DNA of 64,000 nucleotides from Cellulomonas carbonis (GTDB taxonomy: Bacteria; Actinomycetota; Actinomycetes; Actinomycetales; Cellulomonadaceae), in NCBI RefSeq assembly GCF_014636275.1, contig NZ_BMEB01000003.1:124001-188000 (forward strand), given 5' to 3'. A model generated the notes under the pieces. The model was not told the DNA's origin. It saw nothing but the letters and a program-made list of their open reading frames with translations, and ran no database searches. The stretch's first letter is position 1. Every line of letters begins with the position of its first letter. The position numbers were made by a program, and so were the translations under genes. Shown here in pieces: positions 8,264 through 16,170 of this stretch.

Positions 8264-8530
8264 ATGAGCGTCGAGCCGCTACGCGAGGTCCGTGACCACT
8301 TCAGCGACGTCGTCGACCGCGTCGAGCGGGAGCACGAGAGGGTGACCGTGACCCGCAACGGACGCGCTGCGGCGGTCATCATGAGTCCGGAGGATCTCGC
8401 CGAGCTCGAGGAGACGCTCGCGGTCCTCAGCGATCCGGACGCGTTGGCAGACATCCGGGAGGCTGACCGCGCGTACTCCTCCGGTGACGTCGTGCGGGGC
8501 ATCGACGCCGTTCGTGCCCTGCGCCCGTGA
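8264..8530 (+). CDS. Phd/YefM-type antitoxin
   Basis: This 88-residue protein has the Phd/YefM pattern: LREVRDHFSDVVDRV followed by ERVTVTRNGRAAAVIMSPEDLAEL, the DNA-binding N-terminal half. The C-terminal acidic tail (DIREADRAYSSGDVV) would wrap and neutralise the toxin. It is expected to repress its own operon through the palindrome at 8250. The stop overlaps the toxin start as GTGA. Base composition of the pair is slightly lower in GC than the neighbours, which fits acquisition by transfer. Confidence 0.9.
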   Translation: MSVEPLREVRDHFSDVVDRVEREHERVTVTRNGRAAAVIMSPEDLAELEETLAVLSDPDALADIREADRAYSSGDVVRGIDAVRALRP

Positions 8531-8808
8531 CGGAAGCGGAACCCTACGAACTGGTCCTGACGCCGCCGGCGGTCCGCGCGATCCGCTCCCGACTGCCCGA
8601 GGCCATCGCAGCCGCGGTGATCGAGTTCCTGACCGGCGCCCTGGTCAACAATCCGCGCCGAGTCGGCAAGCCACTGCGCGGCGACCTGGCGGGGATCCAT
8701 TCAGCGCGGCGCGGGACCTACCGAGTCCTGTACCGGATCAACGACGATCTGCGAGAGGTCGTCGTCCTGCGTATCGAGCATCGCGCCGACGTCTATCGTC
8801 CGCACTGA
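8527..8808 (+). CDS. RelE/ParE-type toxin
   Basis: The 93-residue protein carries the RelE/ParE fold pattern: YELVLTPPAVRAIRSRLPEAIAAAVIEFL, then GKPLRGDLAGIHSARRGTYRVLYRI and VVVLRIEHRADVYR. The last block, with Arg and His followed by a Tyr near the C-terminus, is typical of RelE-type ribosome-dependent mRNA endonucleases. ParE-type gyrase inhibition cannot be excluded from sequence. The GTG start overlaps the antitoxin stop (GTGA), so the pair is translationally coupled. Such modules are often chromosomal remnants of mobile DNA. Confidence 0.9.
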   Translation: MTEAEPYELVLTPPAVRAIRSRLPEAIAAAVIEFLTGALVNNPRRVGKPLRGDLAGIHSARRGTYRVLYRINDDLREVVVLRIEHRADVYRPH

Positions 8809-8951
8809 GCCGATCCGCCGCCGCACCAGAATGCCTCTCGACACCCGCACATCCCGCACCACCGCGCCCGGATCGTGACCAGGCGTCGCTCCCGCTTGTC
8901 GGTGCTCGCTGCCACCCTGTGCTCAACGCCGAGAGACGAGGAGCGGTGCCG

Positions 8952-9617
8952 GTGGCTCGACGGGTCCGGAAGCGGAGGAGACCCCTCCTCGCCGCATGTG
9001 CGGCGGCCGCCCTCGCATCAACCGCGGCCGCGTGCGCCGGCCTGCGGGCCGAGCCCTCGGCCGCAGGCCATCCGTGCTCCGCCGGGGCGGGAGTCGACGA
9101 CGGCCGTCGCGTCGACCCTCGGCAGCTCGTCGCCTCGATGGACACCGTCCGCGGCGAGGTCGACGACGTGCCCGGCGTCAGCGGGTGGTGGGTCGACGAG
9201 GCCGAGGGCCGCGTCGTCCTCGGCGTCGCGGCAGGGGACGACGACGGCTGGGGAACGTGCGCCGCGCTCGCGGAGATCCTCGACCGGGCGGGTGCGCCGT
9301 ACGCGTTCGAGGTCTTCCCCGGACCCGTCGAGGACGCCGAGCGCAGGGCGGTCGGCTTCGGGGAGGCGTGGACCGACGACGGCGTCCTCCTCGTCAACGC
9401 GTGGTCGTGCAACGGCGAGCCCGAGGTGACCTTGCTGGAGGAGACCCGCGACGAGATCCGCCTCCAGATCACGGCGACCGTCCCCGCCCCCGGGTGGCCC
9501 GGCGACGGCTGCTTGGACACGGTCGCGGTCCCGCTCGAGCAGCCGGTCGACGACCGCACGCTGACGGACGCGACCAGCGGCGCTGCCGTCCCCGTCGAGC
9601 TCCGGGAGCCTCGGTGA
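8952..9617 (+). CDS. Putative lipoprotein of unknown function
   Basis: The protein of about 221 residues starts with Arg/Lys residues, a hydrophobic segment and a Cys in ALASTAAACAGL, a loose lipobox, so it is probably secreted and lipidated. The mature part has an acidic profile and two further Cys (GWGTCAAL and NAWSCNG). No domain is recognised. GAGGAG lies eight bases before the GTG at 8952; an in-frame GTG at 8946 is the alternative. Its stop overlaps the next start as GTGA, so it is co-translated with the GH16-like gene. The preceding 143 bases hold nothing recognisable. Confidence 0.68.
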   Translation: MARRVRKRRRPLLAACAAAALASTAAACAGLRAEPSAAGHPCSAGAGVDDGRRVDPRQLVASMDTVRGEVDDVPGVSGWWVDEAEGRVVLGVAAGDDDGWGTCAALAEILDRAGAPYAFEVFPGPVEDAERRAVGFGEAWTDDGVLLVNAWSCNGEPEVTLLEETRDEIRLQITATVPAPGWPGDGCLDTVAVPLEQPVDDRTLTDATSGAAVPVELREPR

Positions 9618-10486
9618 CAGCCCCCGACGGCGCGGCCACCTCAGGCGCCCGCCTCGAGCCGCTCGACCCCGCAGCCGGTGCGCTCACCGACGACTTCAGC
9701 GCCCCCGAGCTCGACCCCACCTTGTGGGTCGACCACTACCTGCCGCAGTGGACGACGCCCGAGCGCTCCCGGGCCCGCTACGACGTCGGGCACGGGCGCG
9801 ACGCGCTCCGCCCCGCCGACGACACGGACGACGCCGCCCACCCCACCGGCCTGCGCCTGCGCATCGACGCGGACCAGCCCGACTGGCGGCCCGAGGACGC
9901 CCCGCTGCGCGTGTCCAACCTGCAGACCGCCACGTTCGGCGGCCCCGTCGGCTCGGCCCGCGGCACCCACCGCCACCGACCCGACGGGCTCGTGGTCCGC
10001 ACCGCCGTGCCGCAGCGGCTCCTGTGGGCCCCCACGTCCGGGCAGGCCGACGTCACCGTGACCGCGAGCCTCGACCGGGCGTGCATGCTCGCGGTCTGGC
10101 TCGTCGGGACCGAGCACCTCGACGAGCAGGACAGCGGTGAGGTCTGCGTGGTCGAGATGGACGCCGACGCGGTCGGCCCGACGACGACGAGAGCGCGGGT
10201 CGGGATCAAGGCGCACCACGACCCGCGGTTGACCACCGACATGACCGAGGTGACCGTCCCCGTGGGCGCCGGCCAGGCGCACACGTGGTCCGCGCGGTGG
10301 GATGCCGAGGGCGTCGTCGTCGCGTGCGACGGAGCGCCCGTCTACACGTCGGCGCAGGTCATCGACTACCCGATGCAGCTCATGGTCGACCTGTTCGAGA
10401 TCGGCCCCCGTGACCCCGCGGACGTCTACCCGAAGACCGCCGTCGTGCACTCCGTCGCGCTGTCGCGCCCCGTCGACGGCACCTGA
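9614..10486 (+). CDS. GH16-like concanavalin-A fold protein
   Basis: The 290-residue protein begins near a typical GH16 opening (TDDFSAPELDPTLWVDHYLPQW) and later has VVEMDADAVG at the place of the GH16 catalytic ExDxxE. The final catalytic Glu is replaced by Ala, so classical beta-glucanase activity is doubtful. Related proteins cover lectin-like and inactive members. No signal peptide is visible, so it is either cytosolic or dependent on its coupled lipoprotein partner. GTG start overlaps the upstream stop (GTGA). It converges on the DUF3995 gene, seven bases away. Confidence 0.75.
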   Translation: MTAPDGAATSGARLEPLDPAAGALTDDFSAPELDPTLWVDHYLPQWTTPERSRARYDVGHGRDALRPADDTDDAAHPTGLRLRIDADQPDWRPEDAPLRVSNLQTATFGGPVGSARGTHRHRPDGLVVRTAVPQRLLWAPTSGQADVTVTASLDRACMLAVWLVGTEHLDEQDSGEVCVVEMDADAVGPTTTRARVGIKAHHDPRLTTDMTEVTVPVGAGQAHTWSARWDAEGVVVACDGAPVYTSAQVIDYPMQLMVDLFEIGPRDPADVYPKTAVVHSVALSRPVDGT

Positions 10487-10492
10487 GCCATC

Positions 10493-10930
10493 TCAGCGCC
10501 GCGCGCGAGGCGCTCCGGCCAGCACGAGCGCGGTGATCGTCAGGCACAGCGGGCTGTAGACCCGCCGGTCGACGCGGACGAACCGGTCGGACGGCGTCCA
10601 CGGCACGAGCTTCCCGGTGCCCGCGGTCAGGCCCGCGAGGCCCCGGACCGCGAAGACCCCGGCGACCCCGGCCCGGCCGGTCCGCGCGACGCGCCCGTCG
10701 TCCCCCGCCCCGACGACGACGGCCGCCCCCGCGAGGAGCGTCGCGACCGCGACGCACGCGACCGGCCCGGGGAACTCGTCGGCGCCGGCGACGACCTCGG
10801 CGAGCTCACGGCGGTCCCGCGCCGGCCAGGCGGACCCCGTGGCCCACAGGACGTGGATCCCGGCGGCTCCCGCGATGAGCGCCGCTCCGGTGAGCGACAG
10901 GGCCCGTCGTGCGCGTCGCGTCGTGATCAC
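10493..10930 (-). CDS. DUF3995 family membrane protein
   Basis: The 145-residue protein has four hydrophobic segments and the family pattern GAAGIHVLWATGSAWPARDR at residues 22-41, ending with VDRRVYSPLCLTITALVL. DUF3995 proteins are small integral membrane proteins of unknown role. The GTG at 10930 is preceded by TAGCGT and six bases, so it is leaderless. No operon partner is present. Confidence 0.85.
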   Translation of the reverse strand: MITTRRARRALSLTGAALIAGAAGIHVLWATGSAWPARDRRELAEVVAGADEFPGPVACVAVATLLAGAAVVVGAGDDGRVARTGRAGVAGVFAVRGLAGLTAGTGKLVPWTPSDRFVRVDRRVYSPLCLTITALVLAGAPRARR

Positions 10931-10936
10931 CGACGC

Positions 10937-10942
10937 ACGCTA
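10937..10942 (-). promoter_or_regulatory. Leaderless -10 element of the DUF3995 gene
   Basis: On the minus strand TAGCGT is followed by six bases and GTG at 10930. Confidence 0.6.
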
Positions 10943-11094
10943 GCGCGGTCGGCCACGCGGCCGCCGTCGTGCGACGTCCTACGGCTGCCCCCACGTCGAC
11001 GGGTGACCCGTGCCATGGATCCCGCGAGACGCGCGGTGATCGTGTCGGACGTGTCGCCACACTTGGGGGCAGGTGGTCGTGCGGGGGGCCGGAC

Positions 11095-11476
11095 GTGGCG
11101 AAGACGCAGGTGTACGTCGACGGGTCGAAGGCCAAGGGGTACGTGGTCGCAGCCGCCGCCGTCGCGCCCGGGATGTCGCCGAGGTGCGCAAGGCGGTTCG
11201 CGCTCTCCTGCCTCGCGGGCAGCGCCGGCTGCACATGGTGGCCGAGGCGGACCCCCTGCGACGGAAGATCCTCAGCGCCCTGGCCGCCGCCGTGATCGTC
11301 AGGACCTTGCATCGATCACGACGCGGTTGGGGTGCCGCGAGCTGCGGTACCGGCACATGAGCCCGTACGACGAGCCTCTGCTCTGGGTGCCGGACGCCGT
11401 GGGGTGGGCCTACGCGCGCGGTGGAGAGTGGCGTGACCTCGCTGGTGCCGTCATCCGGCACGTCGTCGCGGTCTGA
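11095..11476 (+). pseudogene. Decayed DUF3800-like (RNase H-fold) gene
   Basis: Three consecutive blocks in three different frames join into one protein pattern. From GTG 11095 comes VAKTQVYVDGSKAKGYVVAA, which resembles the DxS strand of DUF3800/RNase H-like proteins. One base is lost near 11175, and the next frame reads DVAEVRKAVRALLPRGQRRL and HMVAEADPLRRKILSALAAA. A larger deletion around 11300-11330 then leads into a third frame: ELRYRHMSPYDEPLLWVPDAVGWAYARGGEW and on to the stop at 11476. Intact relatives are about 200 residues; here roughly 125 codons remain. No function is expected. Confidence 0.62.
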
Positions 11477-11490
11477 TCCCGGACATGCGA

Positions 11491-11532
11491 AAGGCTCGAG
11501 CGTAGACACCATCCGGAGCTATCTCGAGCCTT
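11491..11532. terminator. Inverted repeat after the decayed gene
   Basis: AAGGCTCGAG (11491-11500) and CTCGAGCCTT (11523-11532) are exact reverse complements around 22 bases. It is a probable terminator of the old DUF3800-like unit. The following 190 bases up to 11723 hold no gene I can support. Confidence 0.5.
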
Positions 11533-11722
11533 CGACTTCCCGCGGCTACGGCCTTGGGCACTCAAAGCGTAGGCGGCTCCCCGGACCGTCGCAAGGCCGC
11601 GCTGGGCCGGGACACGGCGATCGCCGCGGTCAGACGGTCATGCCGCCACCGGGGCCGGGACTGCGGACCGCACCCACGACCTCGGGGAGCGAGACGTCCG
11701 ACGACTGCGGCAGGCTGGGCGC

Positions 11723-12670
11723 ATGGACTTCCGCATCTTCACCGAACCGCAGCAGGGCGCGAGCTACGACGACCTCCTCGCCGTGGCGCGCGCGACCGAG
11801 GACCTGGGCTTCGACGCCTTCTTCCGCTCCGACCACTACCTCGCGATGGGCGACGGCGACGGCCTGCCCGGGCCGACCGACGCGTGGACCACGCTCGCGG
11901 GGCTCGCGCGAGAGACGTCGCGGATCCGGCTCGGCACGCTCGTCTCGTCGGCGACGTTCCGGCACCCCGGTGTGCTCGCGATCCAGGTGGCGCAGGTCGA
12001 CCAGATGTCCGGCGGGCGCGTCGAGCTGGGCCTCGGCGCCGGCTGGTTCGCGGCCGAGCACGAGGCCTACGGCATCCCGTTCCCGGCCAAGCGCTTCGGC
12101 ATGCTGACCGAGCAGCTCGAGGTCGTGACCGGCCTGTGGGGCACGCCCGTCGGCGAGCGGTTCGAGCACCGCGGCGAGCACTACACGCTCGTCGACTCGC
12201 CCGCGCTGCCCAAGCCCGCCCAGCGCAGCGCGACCGACCCGACCCGCGCGGGCGTGCCCGTCGTCGTCGGCGGCAACGGCCCGCGCCGGACGCCCGCGCT
12301 CGCCGCGCGCTTCGCCGCCGAGTACAACAGCTCGTTCCCCGAGATCGCCGACATCCCCCAGCGCTTCGCGGCGGTCCGTGCGGCGTGCGAGGAGGTCGGC
12401 CGGCCCGCCGACGACCTCGTGTACTCGGTCGCGCTCGTGCTCGCGGTCGGTCAGGACGAGGCGCAGCTCGCGCGCCGCGCCGCCGCGATCGGCCGGGAGC
12501 CCGCCGAGCTCCGCGAGCACGGTGTCGCGGGCACCGTGAGCGAGGCCGTCGACCGGCTCGGTGCGCTCCGTGAGATGGGCGTCCAGCGCGTCTACCTCCA
12601 GGTGCTCGACCTGCACGACCTCGACCACCTCGACCTCGTCGCGCGCGAGGTCGTCCCGCAGCTCGGCTGA
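11723..12670 (+). CDS. LLM-class F420-dependent oxidoreductase
   Basis: The 315-residue protein has the bacterial-luciferase TIM-barrel pattern: MDFRIFTEPQQ, LGFDAFFRSDHYL, SRIRLGTLVSSATFRHPGVLA, and GGRVELGLGAGWFAAEHEAYG. These match F420-dependent oxidoreductases of actinobacteria, which use reduced deazaflavin for hydride transfer to varied substrates. The substrate cannot be predicted. CAGGCT lies six bases before the ATG, a near-leaderless promoter. The gene ends at a hairpin shared with the convergent GT87 gene. Confidence 0.9.
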   Translation: MDFRIFTEPQQGASYDDLLAVARATEDLGFDAFFRSDHYLAMGDGDGLPGPTDAWTTLAGLARETSRIRLGTLVSSATFRHPGVLAIQVAQVDQMSGGRVELGLGAGWFAAEHEAYGIPFPAKRFGMLTEQLEVVTGLWGTPVGERFEHRGEHYTLVDSPALPKPAQRSATDPTRAGVPVVVGGNGPRRTPALAARFAAEYNSSFPEIADIPQRFAAVRAACEEVGRPADDLVYSVALVLAVGQDEAQLARRAAAIGREPAELREHGVAGTVSEAVDRLGALREMGVQRVYLQVLDLHDLDHLDLVAREVVPQLG

Positions 12671-12690
12671 GCGGACCCGCCACGCGAGCC

Positions 12691-12724
12691 GCTGACGCCG
12701 CCTCCCGCGCGGGGCGGCGTCAGC
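12691..12724. terminator. Bidirectional terminator hairpin
   Basis: GCTGACGCCGC (12691-12701) pairs perfectly with GCGGCGTCAGC (12714-12724), and the stem can extend inward by several GC pairs. It separates the LLM oxidoreductase from the convergent GT87 gene and covers that gene's stop codon. Confidence 0.75.
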
Positions 12725-13961
12725 GCTCGCGCACCGCGACGTCCCGCCCGACGACGACGCGCACGAGCCACGCCGCGGCGACGACGAGCAGCGCGACGAG
12801 CAGCGCGTTGCGCCCGGCGAGCGCGGCCGTCACCGCGAGGTCACCCGCCAGCAGCGCCGGGTAGCCCCACGGGAAGACGACCTGGGTCAGCGCCGCGGCG
12901 GCGAGTGCGAGCGCCGCGACGACCCACGTCCGACGCGCCCAGTCTCCGCCCCGTGTCGAGGCGAGAGCCACGGCGACCGCGGCCGCGACCCACGTCATGA
13001 ACTGCGGCGACCCGACCTTGTTCGCGACGACGAGCCATGTCGTCAGGACGAGGACCGCGGGGACGAGCGCCTCGACGGCGGTCCCGCGGCGGCGCGCGAC
13101 GAGGAGCAGCGCCCCGACCGCGACCACCCCGACGGGCAGCACGACGTCGAGCGCGGACGCCGCCGTCGCACCCGCGGGCACCTCGTACGTCACGAGCTCG
13201 TCGTGCAGCACGGCGGCCGGTCGACCGTCGACGGCGCCCGCCACGACCCACGGCGTCGCGGCCACCGACTCCACCTGGAGCCCGCGCTCGCCTTGCGCCC
13301 CGAGGAACGACAGCACGCGCGGGCCGCCACCCGCGAGCCCCACCGCACCCACGACGAGCCCCGTCACCACCGCGGCCGGGACGACGACGTCGCGCCACGG
13401 TCGCCGGGCCGCGGCGGCCAGCGGGAGCAGCAGCGCCCCGGGCGCGACCTTGACCCATGCGCCCGCGGTGAGCAGGACCGACGCCCGCCCGGGCCGCTCC
13501 GACGTCGCGGCCAGGACGCCGAGCGCGAGCAGCGCCGCGGCGACCGCGTCGAGCCGCCCGACAGCGACCGGCCCCAGCGCGAGGAGGGCCGCGAGCCACC
13601 ACCACGCGGCGCGGTGGGCGTCGCGACGCAGCAGCGCCGCGACGACGAGCGCGTCGAGCACCGTGACCAGCGCGCACCACGTCAGCGCGTAGACCGGCGT
13701 CGAGACGGTGCTGACCGCACCGGCCGCGACGACGGGCACGAGGGCCCCCGCGGGGTACACCCACGGCTCGTCGAGCAGGGGCGCGCCCGCGCCGTCCAGC
13801 ACGGTCCACGCCCACCAGCGGTACAGGTCGAGGTCCCAGAACGCCTCCGCGGGGACCACCACGACGCCGACGACCGTCAGCACCGCGTGGACGACGACGA
13901 ACGACCCCCACACGGCCGCGAGCCGTGCAGGGGTCGTGGGCAGCACCGCCGTCCCGCTCAC
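12720..13961 (-). CDS. GT87/DUF2029 family membrane glycosyltransferase-like protein
   Basis: The 413-residue protein has about ten to eleven hydrophobic segments. The first extracytoplasmic loop carries WDLDLYRWWAWTVLDGAGAP, the region where polyprenyl-phosphate-mannose dependent GT-C enzymes keep their acidic catalytic residue, and later loops contain RRDAHRAAWW and WVKVAPGALLLPLA, typical of GT87. Relatives in actinomycetes extend lipomannan or similar envelope glycans. Donor and acceptor are unknown. The GTG at 13961 lies 27 bases after the DUF4190 gene, so the two are probably one operon. Confidence 0.8.
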   Translation of the reverse strand: MSGTAVLPTTPARLAAVWGSFVVVHAVLTVVGVVVVPAEAFWDLDLYRWWAWTVLDGAGAPLLDEPWVYPAGALVPVVAAGAVSTVSTPVYALTWCALVTVLDALVVAALLRRDAHRAAWWWLAALLALGPVAVGRLDAVAAALLALGVLAATSERPGRASVLLTAGAWVKVAPGALLLPLAAAARRPWRDVVVPAAVVTGLVVGAVGLAGGGPRVLSFLGAQGERGLQVESVAATPWVVAGAVDGRPAAVLHDELVTYEVPAGATAASALDVVLPVGVVAVGALLLVARRRGTAVEALVPAVLVLTTWLVVANKVGSPQFMTWVAAAVAVALASTRGGDWARRTWVVAALALAAAALTQVVFPWGYPALLAGDLAVTAALAGRNALLVALLVVAAAWLVRVVVGRDVAVRER

Positions 13962-13988
13962 CTCAGGTCGCGCGCGGGAGCCGGGCCG

Positions 13989-14549
13989 TCAGGGCGACGT
14001 CGACGCGACGCCCGCCGCGAGCGCGAAGAACAGGATGAAGCCGACGACGACGAGGACGACGAGCGCGATGCCGACGTACCCCACGACGAGCCCGGCCGTC
14101 GCGACGCCGCTGCCCTGCTCGCCGGTGTCCGCGATCTGCCGACGCGCCATGTGGCCGGTGATGACCCCGGCGATGCTCCCGAGGACCGGGACGAAGGTGA
14201 GGCCCAGGACGGACGACACGAGCGAGATGATCGCCATCGTGTTGGTCTTCACGTACGGCGGCGGTGCGTAGCCCTGCCCGTACGGCTGGCCGTACGCGGG
14301 ACCGTACGACGAGCCGTACGGCTGCTGCCCGTACCCGGGCTGCGCGTAGGGCGGCTGCTGCCCCTGGCCGGGGTCGGCTCCCGGATCGGTCTGCGCCGGG
14401 CCCTGCGCCGGGCCCTGCGACGAGCCCTGCGACGAGCCCTGGTCGGGAGCGGTGTACGGGGCGTCCGCGGTGCTTCCCGTCGGCCCGGTCCCGCCCGGCG
14501 GGGGCGGCGTCGGCTGGTCGTCGCGCGGGATGGGCTGGCTCTCGGACAC
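13989..14549 (-). CDS. DUF4190 domain membrane protein with Gln/Gly/Tyr-rich N-terminus
   Basis: The 186-residue protein has a disordered N-terminal half made of short repeats (QGSSQGSSQGPAQGPAQ, then QPYGSSYGPAYGQPYGQGY) and a C-terminal half with two membrane helices (NTMAIISLVSSVLGLTFVP and GLVVGYVGIALVVLVVV), the DUF4190 hallmark. Function of the family is unknown. The GTG at 14549 is chosen because GAGGAG lies about six bases upstream; the longer in-frame extension lacks one. It is followed closely by the GT87 gene. Confidence 0.85.
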   Translation of the reverse strand: MSESQPIPRDDQPTPPPPGGTGPTGSTADAPYTAPDQGSSQGSSQGPAQGPAQTDPGADPGQGQQPPYAQPGYGQQPYGSSYGPAYGQPYGQGYAPPPYVKTNTMAIISLVSSVLGLTFVPVLGSIAGVITGHMARRQIADTGEQGSGVATAGLVVGYVGIALVVLVVVGFILFFALAAGVASTSP

Positions 14550-14610
14550 GTGAGCTCCTCGATCGATCGGCTGCTGCCTCGAGCATGTCACAACGGCGCG
14601 GACCCGCTGC

Positions 14611-15588
14611 TCAGGAGGAGGGGCGCCGTCCGACGGCGGCGACGGTCGCGACCGCGATCATCGCGGCGGCCACCAGCGTGCTCCAGTGCACGCCCAGGCC
14701 CGTCGCGACGTCGAGGCCCACGGCGGTGACCATCTGGCCGCCGACGATCGCGAGGGTCAGCGCGAACGTCCCGAGGTGCCGCACGGCCCACGCCGCGCCC
14801 ACCGTGATCGCGGCGCCGAGCGGTCCGCCGAGGTACAGCCACCAGTGGTCGACCAGCGACGGCAGGACGACGTCGCCCAGCCCGCCGGTCGCCCACGCGC
14901 CGGCCAGGACGACCGAGATCACGAGCGTCCCGCCCGTGGCGGTCGTGAGCCCCGCGACCACCGGGTCGCCCGCGAGCGCGGTCACCTTGCCGTTGCCCGC
15001 CTGCTGCACGCCGAGCGTGACCCCGCCGAGGAACAGCAGGAGACCCATGAGCACGACGGTCGGGAGGTCCGCCTCGAGCGAGCCCGAGCCCGACAGCACC
15101 GCGACCGCGAGCCCGGCGACGGCGACGACCCCCGCGAGCGCACGGCGTCCCGAGAGCGGGAGCGGCCGGGGGAGCCCGATGCCGCGCGCGTCGAGCGCGA
15201 GCCCGGAGACGGTCTGCCCGGCGACCGAGCAGACCGACGCGATCGCGACGCCGACGACGGGGACGCCCGCGGTCATCGCGAGCACGATCGGGATGCCGCA
15301 CACGCCGATCGCGTACCACCACCAGCGGCCGTCGCGGCGCAGCACCGTCACGGTGCGGCCCGCCGACCCGCGCAGCACGACGACCACGACGACGGTGAGC
15401 AGCGTCCCGACGTAGGACAGCCAGCTCGCCGTGAGGGCGCCCGCGCCCGCCGTCGACAGGTCGCCGTTGAGCCGTCCCTGCGCCGCGACCATCGCCCCGC
15501 ACAGCGCGGCGACGACGACGGCGGGCAGGACGAGCGACGCGGCGGGCCGGGTGGTCCCGGGTGGGACGGTCCCGCTCACGCCTCGCAT
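14611..15588 (-). CDS. DMT superfamily transporter (DUF606/YdcZ type)
   Basis: The 325-residue protein has ten predicted membrane helices in two five-helix halves. The first half holds MVAAQGRLNGDLSTAGAG and the second QQAGNGKVTALAGDPVVAG, both characteristic of the fused DUF606 subgroup of drug/metabolite transporters. Substrate is unknown. The start at 15588 is preceded by TAGGGT seven bases upstream on the minus strand. It diverges from arfB, with 37 bases between starts. Confidence 0.88.
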   Translation of the reverse strand: MRGVSGTVPPGTTRPAASLVLPAVVVAALCGAMVAAQGRLNGDLSTAGAGALTASWLSYVGTLLTVVVVVVLRGSAGRTVTVLRRDGRWWWYAIGVCGIPIVLAMTAGVPVVGVAIASVCSVAGQTVSGLALDARGIGLPRPLPLSGRRALAGVVAVAGLAVAVLSGSGSLEADLPTVVLMGLLLFLGGVTLGVQQAGNGKVTALAGDPVVAGLTTATGGTLVISVVLAGAWATGGLGDVVLPSLVDHWWLYLGGPLGAAITVGAAWAVRHLGTFALTLAIVGGQMVTAVGLDVATGLGVHWSTLVAAAMIAVATVAAVGRRPSS

Positions 15589-15625
15589 GCGGCGGACCCT
15601 ACCCGCGGGGTGGGACGATCGAGGC

Positions 15626-16054
15626 ATGAGCGCGGACGTCGTCGTCGGACCGACGCTCGTCATCCCGCGCGCCGAGCTGAGCACCCGGTTCTCGCGTTCC
15701 TCGGGGCCGGGCGGGCAGGGCGTGAACACGACGGACTCGCGCGTCGAGCTGTCGTGGGACGTCGTCGCGTCCGCGGTCCTGACCGACACCCAGCGTGAGC
15801 GGCTCCTCGAGCGGCTCGGCCCCCGCCTCGTGGCGGGCGTGCTCACCGTCGTCGCGTCCGAGCACCGCGAGCAGCTGCGCAACCGCGCGGCGGCCGAGCG
15901 ACGCCTCGCGGCCCTCGTCGCGGACGGCATCGCGCCGCCGGCCCGGCCGCGCCGCGCGACCCGACCGACCAAGGGGTCGACCGAGCGCCGCCTCGCCGCG
16001 AAGAGGCACCGCTCCGACACCAAGCGCCTCCGGTCCGCGCGCCCCGGCGACTGA
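15626..16054 (+). CDS. arfB: Alternative ribosome-rescue factor ArfB (peptidyl-tRNA hydrolase)
   Basis: The 142-residue protein has the release-factor GGQ motif in SGPGGQGVNTTDSRVELSWD (about residues 30-49) and a basic Lys/Arg C-terminal tail (TKGSTERRLAAKRHRSDTKR). The GGQ loop hydrolyses peptidyl-tRNA on stalled ribosomes and the tail enters the empty mRNA channel. Size matches ArfB (about 140 residues). The start is preceded by GACGAT at six bases, a possible leaderless promoter. It is followed after 116 bases by the uracil permease. Confidence 0.93.
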   Translation: MSADVVVGPTLVIPRAELSTRFSRSSGPGGQGVNTTDSRVELSWDVVASAVLTDTQRERLLERLGPRLVAGVLTVVASEHREQLRNRAAAERRLAALVADGIAPPARPRRATRPTKGSTERRLAAKRHRSDTKRLRSARPGD

Positions 16055-16170
16055 CCGCCGGGGCTCCTCCGCCGCGGCGCGGTCGGACCCACGTCGGGGC
16101 GTCGCGGGGCCGTTAGGGTTCACCCGGCCCGGGCGCCCGCCGTGGGCCGTCGCGACGTCGAGGAGTCACG

